Assembly (NCBI GenBank): GCA_017470525.1
Contig: JAFUYM010000006.1
Location: 1 to 40,018 of the forward strand
Direction: 5' to 3'
DNA length: 40,018 bases
Source of the DNA: Bacteroidaceae bacterium
GTDB lineage: Bacteria > Bacteroidota > Bacteroidia > Bacteroidales > Bacteroidaceae
Shown: positions 1-6,631 of the stretch, one piece after another
Position numbering within the stretch: position 1 is the stretch's first letter
How the letters are laid out: every line of letters begins with the position of its first letter
Position numbers and translations under genes: made by a program
Notes under the pieces: model-generated
What the model was told of the DNA's origin: nothing
Seen by the model: only the letters and a program-made list of their open reading frames with translations
The model's database searches: none

Positions 1-1313
1 CCCCTCACCTCCGACGAGAGCAGCATCCAGGTCTTCATGTTTCCCTGCTTCCCGTTCGTCATCGTCATGGCGTCCATCGCCGAGAAGGAGAGGTGCGCGT
101 CCGGCAGTGCCTGCAGCTCCACCTCCACCTTGCCGCACGGCTTCAGCCTCCCCGTCCTCTCCACGACCCGGACGCTGTCGGCGCGGTCATGCCTCGGGCA
201 GACGAAGAAGAGCCTTTCCGCCAGAATCTCCCCCTTGCTGTCGAAGACCGTGAGTTGGTTCACTCCCTCCTCCTGCCGCCGCCTGTCCAGCGCGATCTCG
301 ATGAGGGGCCGCGCCACCACCGTGTCGCAGTAGGTGATGTTCCCGTTGTGCATGAGCACATAGCCCAGCAGGTGCCCGCAGAGGCTGTCCGTGCATTGGA
401 GCGTGGCGAGCATGTCCTCGCTGACCGCGTCGAGTGTCAGTGCGCACCCCTCCCTCCGCGCCGCCGGCAGGGCGAATTCCTGCACCTTGTCCTTCAGGTT
501 CCTGATCTGTAAGGAAATCCCCCTGCCGTCAGGGACCACCTCAAAGAGTCCCCTCCCCAGGGAGTCCGTCTTCACCGGGGAGATCACGTCCCCGTCCCGC
601 ACAAATCCCTCCGCCTCATACGGTCTTCCGTTGTCGTCCACCGCCAGCATCGCGACCCTGCACCTCTTCCCGACAACGAGGCTTCCCCCCTCGGGATAGA
701 ACTGCACGCTGACCGTCTTCATCAGTTCGCTCGTGTAGATGCCCTCGTCGATGGCTTTCAGGTAGAGTGAGTCCGTCCGGTCGCGGTTGTTCGGGTCCCG
801 GTGCTTGTAGAGCCGTGTCTGGATGGTCAGGTCAGAATAGTCCCCCTCCTCTTTGGGTGCCCTGAAGACGGGGAAGACCCTTGAGAAGACGGCGTTCACG
901 CCCCAGTTGGTCATGTAGCGTGTGTAGGCGCGTACCTCGTAGAATCCCGATCCGAAGAGCGTGTCGAGTTTCATGTCCCCGTGCGCCTGCCCCAGGGAGT
1001 CAATCGGGTATTTCTGAGTCTTGAGCACATCCCCGCTCGGGTTGAGCAGTTCCACGTAGAGCACCTTGCTCAGGTCCGTCGCCCGCCCGTTGTCCGTCCT
1101 TGTCACGTAAGCCTTGAACCACAGGGTCTCGTTCTCGAAGTACCCCGTGTTGTCAAAGTGGAGATAGACCTTCTCCTGCGGCACGACCCTGTTGAAGTTC
1201 ATCGCCTTCTGGATGTAGGACAGCACACTCGCCGCCTCATCGCTCTGCTGGGCATGGAGCGGCAGGACAGTCGCGAGGAAAAGTAATAGGATGCGGACGA
1301 ACTTGTTCATCAT
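1..1313 (-). CDS. exported MG2-domain-like protein, 3' part outside window
   Basis: Only the first 437 codons are present; the frame runs open off the left edge. The protein starts MMNKFVRILLLFLATVLP and has a signal peptide ending near HAQQ. It continues with a motif (VPQEKVYLHFDNTGYFENET) typical of large Bacteroidetes exported proteins with an alpha-2-macroglobulin MG2-like beta-sandwich, some of which continue into a TonB plug-like domain. Residues about 25-130 are the MG2-like part; the rest looks like repeated beta-sandwich segments. Two adjacent ATGs (1313 and 1310) are possible starts. A TAnnTTTG element lies 40 nt upstream inside a 67-bp block shared with the TPR regulator gene at 12058, so the two may be co-regulated. 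The gene is visibly GC-richer than the YD-repeat gene upstream. A role at the outer membrane or periplasm is inferred; the family is known but I cannot name a substrate. Confidence 0.75.
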   Translation of the reverse strand, partial: MMNKFVRILLLFLATVLPLHAQQSDEAASVLSYIQKAMNFNRVVPQEKVYLHFDNTGYFENETLWFKAYVTRTDNGRATDLSKVLYVELLNPSGDVLKTQKYPIDSLGQAHGDMKLDTLFGSGFYEVRAYTRYMTNWGVNAVFSRVFPVFRAPKEEGDYSDLTIQTRLYKHRDPNNRDRTDSLYLKAIDEGIYTSELMKTVSVQFYPEGGSLVVGKRCRVAMLAVDDNGRPYEAEGFVRDGDVISPVKTDSLGRGLFEVVPDGRGISLQIRNLKDKVQEFALPAARREGCALTLDAVSEDMLATLQCTDSLCGHLLGYVLMHNGNITYCDTVVARPLIEIALDRRRQEEGVNQLTVFDSKGEILAERLFFVCPRHDRADSVRVVERTGRLKPCGKVEVELQALPDAHLSFSAMDAMTMTNGKQGNMKTWMLLSSEVR

Positions 1314-1349
1314 GCGATTCAGGTTTGTTGAGGGGCATTTTGAAATCGA

Positions 1350-1416
1350 CGGCAAAGTTATGCATTTTCTGCGTATCCTGCAAGAGTGTGTTACAGGGTG
1401 AAAATGCAAACCTCTG
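1350..1416 (-). promoter_or_regulatory. promoter of MG2-like gene, copy 1 of a 67-bp duplicated block
   Basis: On the minus strand TAACTTTG (1360-1353) matches the Bacteroidetes -7 element, placing the transcription start near 1348 and leaving a leader of about 35 nt. The 67 bp from 1350 to 1416 match 12079-12145 at 58 of 67 positions by my count, while flanking sequence differs. Confidence 0.7.
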
Positions 1417-1699
1417 ATAGTCAGCATGAAAAAAGTTTGTGACAGGGCAAATTGTAACAAAATCATGCCTGTAACACACTTTTGATTTTGAAACATACTT
1501 TCAATTTTGAAACATTTGGGCTGTTTTCAGCACTTCCGATAGCGTTGTGTTATTCTTTGCGGATGGTGTCTTTTTCGTGCCATATTTTTTGTTTTATACA
1601 TCATGGGGAATACTCCATTCCAGATTTCCTCATCGTCAATATCAAGTCTTTCCAAAATTACACATTTTTCTCATTTACTAATACTTTTCCTTCAGCATG
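1417..1699. other. intergenic stretch without a supported gene
   Basis: This is AT-rich sequence between the YD-repeat gene and the MG2 promoter. The only structure seen is a 12-bp inverted repeat, GTGTGTTACAGG at 1386-1397 against CCTGTAACACAC at 1468-1479. Short open frames here lack coding character. Confidence 0.5.
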
Positions 1700-2728
1700 T
1701 TATCTTACCAAAGTGGAATAATAATATTGCGTCTTTTCTGGCTGAGACCGTTGACTTCCTTCTTCCACGGTCACGCTGAGAGGTTGGGATGTCAGGTTCA
1801 GGTTCTCTCGTAAAGCCCAATCTGTAGAGAGCACCTCAGAACAGTTCAATCCCATTACAGAGGAGACGGGAGTGTCGGGAATGCACACGAAAGATGTTCT
1901 TTTCTCATATTCCACCACTCCTCCGCTACGAAATCTGCCAATTATCTGAGTCAAATTGCCACGAATGTCATAATGGTATTCCTCCTCTATTGTGTTACCA
2001 CATCTCTTATTACCTTTCCTAATAGATAAGAAACTAATCCGTCCTGATTTGTCGTAGTTCCTTTCTTCAGTCCTCCTTCTTCTCCATGCGTTCTTTCCAT
2101 TGGGAGCATACTCATCTTTTTTAGAGAGAAGACCCTTTTTGTTGTAGGAGTAGCAGTACTTCCTCCATGGTTTCTTTTCCCCTTCATAATACTCGTATTC
2201 ATAAGAAGCCCTCATTCTTCCCTTCCTGTTGTATTCTTTTTCGCTCATGAACTTTTCTCTCCGTTCACCCTCCCTGTAGTCATAGTCAGTCCTTTTCACC
2301 AGAAATCCCTCCTCGTTATACCGAAATTCGCGAAGGGATTTCTCTTTCCATTCTCCATCTTCACCTTCTTTTGCCGTGAAGATGACGGAAAGAAGGTTCC
2401 CTCTTGTATCATAGGTGTATTCTTCACGGAAAAGACCAAAATCACTTTTGCTTTGAGGGGGCACTATCGATACAAAAGAAATCCTGCCTTTGTCATCATA
2501 GGTGTATATCCTTTTTTCGGGGTCACTCCATCTTCTATCCTTTTCAATGTATTCTATTCTTTCTGATAGATGACCAGTGGAATCATAGCGGAACGCATAT
2601 TTCTTTGTGCCATAGTTGTTCACATCGGTGATGATGCTGTCCATTCGCTCTGTATACGTCATGCCATCCTGAGAGTAGATGTGTATCGGGGCAAACAATA
2701 GCAAAATGAAGTATAATGAAAATCTCAT
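1700..2728 (-). CDS. exported YD-repeat-like protein (copy 1 of cassette)
   Basis: This 342-residue protein has a signal peptide (MRFSLYFILLLFAPIHIYSQ) followed by at least seven degenerate repeats of the form Y-x-Y-D-x-x-G-x-L/I, such as YTYDDKGRISF, YTYDTRGNLLS, FRYNEEGFLV and YHYDIRGNLTQ. These resemble RHS/YD repeats, but the protein is far shorter than true RHS toxins and shows no toxin tip. It starts 11 bp after the short C39-like gene, so the two are probably co-transcribed. It is a paralogue of the gene at 4862-5878: both have ERxDSI just after the signal peptide and the same repeat style. An exported, possibly surface or periplasmic carbohydrate- or protein-binding role is a guess. 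Base composition is much more AT-rich than in the flanking ligase and MG2 genes. Confidence 0.75.
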   Translation of the reverse strand: MRFSLYFILLLFAPIHIYSQDGMTYTERMDSIITDVNNYGTKKYAFRYDSTGHLSERIEYIEKDRRWSDPEKRIYTYDDKGRISFVSIVPPQSKSDFGLFREEYTYDTRGNLLSVIFTAKEGEDGEWKEKSLREFRYNEEGFLVKRTDYDYREGERREKFMSEKEYNRKGRMRASYEYEYYEGEKKPWRKYCYSYNKKGLLSKKDEYAPNGKNAWRRRRTEERNYDKSGRISFLSIRKGNKRCGNTIEEEYHYDIRGNLTQIIGRFRSGGVVEYEKRTSFVCIPDTPVSSVMGLNCSEVLSTDWALRENLNLTSQPLSVTVEEGSQRSQPEKTQYYYSTLVR

Positions 2729-2739
2729 ATTTCCTGATT

Positions 2740-3081
2740 CTAATATAAGACACCCAAGACATCATCGAATGATACGGTAGAAAAATAGTTCCCTATAGAA
2801 GATCCATTTGCATTCACATCATAAACCTCAATCTTCTTCGTCTTTTGATTATATCTCTTGACAACCACATAATGAGGGAAAACTTTTCCGTCTCTTCGAA
2901 CCTTGATACTGATTATGACATTTTTCATTTTTCCTTTATCATCATATCTTTCACTATCCTCAAAGAGTTTCACCAGCGTGTTATTTGCACAATTCGTAGT
3001 TTCTCCTGAAGGATCCTCGTTACTTTTCCATCCTTGGAATTCGATGCCGAACATATTCCCCAAACATACATTTGTTCTCAT
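2740..3081 (-). CDS. shortened paralogue of the C39-like lipoprotein
   Basis: This is 113 residues from ATG at 3081; a TTG one codon earlier is less likely. The upstream sequence and the first codons (MRTN) closely match those of the 202-residue gene at 5944-6552. The C-terminal half also matches it: PHYVVVK corresponds to PSHSVVGK, YDVNANG to YVADVNG, and FDDVLGVLY to FNDVTGVVW. The lipoprotein signal, the acidic leader and the candidate catalytic Cys motif (ECGIWC) are missing. This looks like an internally deleted copy, either a remnant or a gene reduced to the His/Asp half of the fold. A separate Cys (TTNCANNTL) is present in the middle. It lies 11 bp ahead of the YD-repeat gene, the same order as in the full-length cassette. 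Enzyme activity is unlikely. Confidence 0.55.
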   Translation of the reverse strand: MRTNVCLGNMFGIEFQGWKSNEDPSGETTNCANNTLVKLFEDSERYDDKGKMKNVIISIKVRRDGKVFPHYVVVKRYNQKTKKIEVYDVNANGSSIGNYFSTVSFDDVLGVLY

Positions 3082-3165
3082 CAATGTTTATTTTTTTGTT
3101 TGTTAATAGTTATTTCTTTTATAAACAGATAGTTTATTCAACTTTTGAAAGTGGGTTCAATTCGT

Positions 3166-4725
3166 TTATTTGCAGTTCTCCTTGATTCTCATGACATCCC
3201 ACGAATGCACCTTCACCTTCTTTTCCGCAATCAGTTTGGCAACCCATTTGCGGCGGGCGGTGTCGCCCTTGGCTTCATAGACCTTGTAAAGCCCTTCAAG
3301 GGGAGCGAAGCGGACGGGACACATGCAGTTTGCCATCTCGTAGTGGGTGGCGGCATCGGCATACTCATGTCGGTAGAGGCAGATGTCGCCTGCCAGCAGT
3401 TCGCGGTTGTAGCCGTTTCTGTATTTGCCGCACTCCCCAATCAGGCGGTCAGCCCTGTCAAGGTCGCCACGCTTGAAGGCAGCCATGGCATAGTTGTAGA
3501 GGAAATAAGGGTCTCGGCTGAAGTAGCCGTGCAGTTCCTCATATTCCTCCAGCGCCTCCATCTCCTTGAACGAATGGTGGTACGCCTGGTTCCACCGGTA
3601 CTCCTGCACCGCGTCATTCACCGTGAGGACGATGAGCGCAAGGCTTGCCGCCAAGGTGATGGATGACACCATCCTTTCTTGCCTTCGGGACGGTCGCCAC
3701 ATCCTCACAACAGAGAGGACCGTTGTGGCGCCCACCACCAGCCATGCCACAGGAAAAAGGAAAGGATAAGAAAAGCAGGAGAACAGAAAAACCGCCACCA
3801 GCGGAAGCCCCAACACCCTCAACTCCGCATTCCTTTCCCTGAAAGCAATCCAAAGAGGCAGCGTCAGCAAGACAAGCAGCAAGACAGGCGCAGCCATTCC
3901 GCCATCCACCCACAGACGGACAAACTCATTCAGCGGATGGTGAATCTCGTCGGCAAGCACGGCAAGTTCACTGTCGGGATGTTCCCTGAAGTAGGCAGCC
4001 TGCCGCAACATATATTCCCTCTCGAAGCCCCCGCGCCCATGCCCCACAAGGGGATGCTCCTTCACCAGTTCCCACGACCGCATGAGGATGAATGTCCGTC
4101 CCGAAGTCGATTCCGTCTTGTGGGAACCCACGTAAGCAATCATGCCCACTGCCACTGCTGCCACCAGCACCGCATACAGTCCCCGACGAACCACCCTCTT
4201 CCCGACAAAATGGTGTATGCCCATGCCAGCATACACCACTCCATAGAACGATAAACAAATCAGCCCTGTGCGTGAACGGGTGGACAGCAGCGCCGCGACC
4301 AGCAGTCCCACAGCCAAAGCCGACAGCACCTGCATCCATTGCTCCTTTCCTGTCCGCAGCAGGTGCATGGCAGGCGGAATGGCAACACACAGGTTCAGTG
4401 CCAACCCCGCAGGATTCTCAAACGTGCCACATTCCCCACTCGGGCGGAATCCCACAGCCACGATGTCTCCTGCCACATACAGACATTCGAGGACAGACAC
4501 CACCACAAACGCAACGGAAGCCATTGGGAAAACCACCTCGAAAGAGGGCAATTGTTTACCCTTCAATTTCGCCATCGCCCCCAATAGTCCCCCGCAAGCC
4601 ACGCCCAATAGGCACAGGTAGAACTTCGGCAGCATCTTTGTGTCGGTGAACAGATAGACGGGAGGCAGGTAGCAGGAAAAAGCGAGGCTGATTGCAAAGA
4701 ATGTCAGTAGTAGAATCTTTTGCAT
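3166..4725 (-). CDS. O-antigen-ligase-like (Wzy_C) membrane protein with C-terminal helical repeats
   Basis: This is a 519-residue polytopic membrane protein. The first 400 residues contain about ten hydrophobic segments. Family hallmarks of the Wzy/WaaL/PglL group are visible: GTFENPAGLA near 100-109, STRSRTGL at 148-155, and a long periplasmic loop from about 205 to 268 with GRTFILMRSWELVKEHP, GHGRGGF and HHPLNEF. Arg and His in this loop are the usual functional residues. Residues 405-519 are soluble, helical and TPR-like (EALEEYEELHGYF, YNYAMAAFKRGDLDRADRL), as in many Bacteroidetes members. These proteins move lipid-linked glycan to lipid A or protein. No other glycan-assembly genes are adjacent, and it sits between the two C39-like/YD cassettes, so its acceptor is unknown. 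Confidence 0.8.
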   Translation of the reverse strand: MQKILLLTFFAISLAFSCYLPPVYLFTDTKMLPKFYLCLLGVACGGLLGAMAKLKGKQLPSFEVVFPMASVAFVVVSVLECLYVAGDIVAVGFRPSGECGTFENPAGLALNLCVAIPPAMHLLRTGKEQWMQVLSALAVGLLVAALLSTRSRTGLICLSFYGVVYAGMGIHHFVGKRVVRRGLYAVLVAAVAVGMIAYVGSHKTESTSGRTFILMRSWELVKEHPLVGHGRGGFEREYMLRQAAYFREHPDSELAVLADEIHHPLNEFVRLWVDGGMAAPVLLLVLLTLPLWIAFRERNAELRVLGLPLVAVFLFSCFSYPFLFPVAWLVVGATTVLSVVRMWRPSRRQERMVSSITLAASLALIVLTVNDAVQEYRWNQAYHHSFKEMEALEEYEELHGYFSRDPYFLYNYAMAAFKRGDLDRADRLIGECGKYRNGYNRELLAGDICLYRHEYADAATHYEMANCMCPVRFAPLEGLYKVYEAKGDTARRKWVAKLIAEKKVKVHSWDVMRIKENCK

Positions 4726-4861
4726 GGTGTTGTTGTGTTACAATGCAATATTGAAGAGCCAATGTCGGATCATTCTCACAAAAGGTTGGCAGATGTAAGA
4801 AACTTTTGGATTACTTACGTTTTTCCTCATCCTTTACAACATACCTGGTGTTATCGATAGT

Positions 4862-5878
4862 TCAATTTGTTTTTTTTATGCCCGAGTAATGATATGAAAT
4901 TACGCTTGTTTTCCCATTGTTGCCGATAATTCTCTTCTCCAATAATTTATACTTATGTGGTGGCAACGTGTCTTCACCATATATTTTGTCATAAGGAACG
5001 ATGTATGAATTCCCCTGAATACGTGTGCTGGGCATGGTAGTGTCGTACAGATATTCTTCCGTGGATAAATCTTCTACAACATTCTTGCGAAGAACCTCAT
5101 GTTTTTCCATCAAGAGGTTCCCTAAAGAATCATAGAAAAAGAGGGTTTTTCTTTTCATGTCGATTTCACTATCGTCTATGTAAACCGCCTCCACCAAAAA
5201 TCCTTTTTTATCATATTTGTACTCTATGTTCCCCTTCCAGATGGGTTTCCCTTCCCTGTACTTAAACACTTGCATCAGTTTTTGTCGCCCTTTTCTGTCA
5301 TATTCCCATTGATGCTTTGAGTGTATCGCTTTTTCCCCTTCTTTCCATACTTTCTCCATCCGAGATGTTGCATTGCCATGAGAATCGTACTCCGTGGTGG
5401 TTTCCCATAGTGGAAGAGGAATACTGCCCGAGACATTGTAGTTGAGGGATTGGAGCAGGTGCCCCTTTTCATCAAACACTCTTTTGCAGTATCCGTTTTC
5501 CATGTACTGTTGGTTGTCACTCCCGTTCCACGTTGTTTCCGTGTTGAAACCTTGTGAATTATAAATGTGATGAATACAGATTCTTTCTGTAGATACATGA
5601 TCCATATAAGTTTCAATGTCCGAATGTGTGGTTCTCCCCTTCTCATCAAGACTACGTTCCTCTTTCTTTGCGAGAGTCCATATTCCATCTGAAAAATGTA
5701 GAGTGTTTATCTCAATATTGGGAACTTCTTTTGTATAATGAAAAATAGTTTTTTCCCCATCATACTCTCCCATTTGAACGATACTGTCTAACCGTTCGAC
5801 AAACAGAGTGTCCTGTGCAACTGCAATCGGACAGATGCATGTATAAATAATGCTGGCCAGCATGAAGTTTCTGTTCAT
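4862..5878 (-). CDS. exported YD-repeat-like protein (copy 2 of cassette)
   Basis: This is 338 residues from ATG at 5878; an in-frame TTG 27 nt upstream is less likely because it would give a long polar extension before the signal peptide. The signal peptide ends near PIAVAQD, followed by FVERLDSIV, which matches ERMDSII in the copy at 1700-2728. The body holds degenerate YD-like repeats: YDSHGNATSRMEKV, YDRKGRQKLMQVF, YKYDKKGFLVEA and FYDSLGNLLME. It follows the full-length C39-like lipoprotein by 65 bp on the same strand, repeating the gene order of copy 1. No catalytic motif, toxin domain or anchor is seen. Export to the periplasm or surface is inferred from the signal peptide; the function is unknown. 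Confidence 0.75.
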   Translation of the reverse strand: MNRNFMLASIIYTCICPIAVAQDTLFVERLDSIVQMGEYDGEKTIFHYTKEVPNIEINTLHFSDGIWTLAKKEERSLDEKGRTTHSDIETYMDHVSTERICIHHIYNSQGFNTETTWNGSDNQQYMENGYCKRVFDEKGHLLQSLNYNVSGSIPLPLWETTTEYDSHGNATSRMEKVWKEGEKAIHSKHQWEYDRKGRQKLMQVFKYREGKPIWKGNIEYKYDKKGFLVEAVYIDDSEIDMKRKTLFFYDSLGNLLMEKHEVLRKNVVEDLSTEEYLYDTTMPSTRIQGNSYIVPYDKIYGEDTLPPHKYKLLEKRIIGNNGKTSVISYHYSGIKKTN

Positions 5879-5943
5879 GAAGTTTTTTATATTTGATTTG
5901 AACAAAGTTTTTGTTTTTTCTCCATAGACTTATGTTATAGGAT

Positions 5944-6552
5944 TTACCAGACAACCCCAGTAACGTCATTGAAACTAATATAAGTTCTACCATTTACATC
6001 TGCAACATAGATGCGCGACTCACTTATGGAAACACTTTTCCCTACCACGGAATGAGACGGGATTTGGATAATCATTGTAGGCAATGAGCCCGATTTACCT
6101 CTTGTAAATGTCAGAATCTTCTGTAGTGCTCTTCCTTTCTCTGTTATTATAGTATCGTGACCTGTATCAGAACTTTTGGTGGCATATGTATCATTCATGT
6201 AATAGCTTAGACCTAATCCAATGGAATCGCTGATTAAAATCATATCTTTCTGCTGTAAACCATTTGAAATGTCAATGTTATTCCTATTAATGATGCCCAA
6301 AATTTTCCCTGCTGTGAGATATCCACCTTTTAAATGAACGAGACACCAGATACCGCATTCATTTGCTTGAGGTTGATACCCCCAATCATCCCCTCCAGGC
6401 TCTCCTCCCGACCTTGTTGTCATTTCTTCCGCTAAAGTGTACATGTCGCTGTCGTAAAAATCATCATCTTGACTGCAAGATGAAATCAAGGCAATGGTAG
6501 TTGCCAAGAATGTGGTGGCAAAGATACCACAAAAATTCAGTTTTGTTCTCAT
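5944..6552 (-). CDS. papain/C39-like lipoprotein with GGEPGG leader module
   Basis: This 202-residue protein begins with a lipoprotein signal (lipobox ISSC, Cys26). Residues 26-54 are an acidic module reading CSQDDDFYDSDMYTLAEE, then TTR and SGGEPGG. The same module opens the lipoprotein at 9671-10138. The remainder has the layout of a C39-like or papain-like cysteine peptidase: NECGIWC with candidate nucleophile Cys66, SHSVVGK with His167, and YVADVNG with Asp185/Asn187. The usual oxyanion Gln could be Gln62. The protein may be an active peptidase or a catalytically weak relative. It is followed by the YD-repeat gene and lies 79 bp downstream of the transglutaminase-like lipoprotein gene. 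The family assignment rests on motif order only. Confidence 0.65.
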   Translation of the reverse strand: MRTKLNFCGIFATTFLATTIALISSCSQDDDFYDSDMYTLAEEMTTRSGGEPGGDDWGYQPQANECGIWCLVHLKGGYLTAGKILGIINRNNIDISNGLQQKDMILISDSIGLGLSYYMNDTYATKSSDTGHDTIITEKGRALQKILTFTRGKSGSLPTMIIQIPSHSVVGKSVSISESRIYVADVNGRTYISFNDVTGVVW

Positions 6553-6631
6553 AAATGTTTATTTTTTGATAGTTAAAAGATAAAATAATTGATTTTTATA
6601 TGAATTTTTTGAAATCTGTGAATGGGCTTCT

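Noticed and set aside
1237-1479. Minus-strand 80-codon frame that crosses the MG2 promoter
   Set aside because: It overlaps the start of the MG2-like gene in another frame and reads through the duplicated promoter block; the equivalent short extension ahead of the TPR gene is also better explained as promoter DNA.
1700-2728. RHS-type polymorphic toxin
   Set aside because: Only short degenerate YD-like repeats are present; there is no RHS core motif, no variable toxin tip and no immunity gene.
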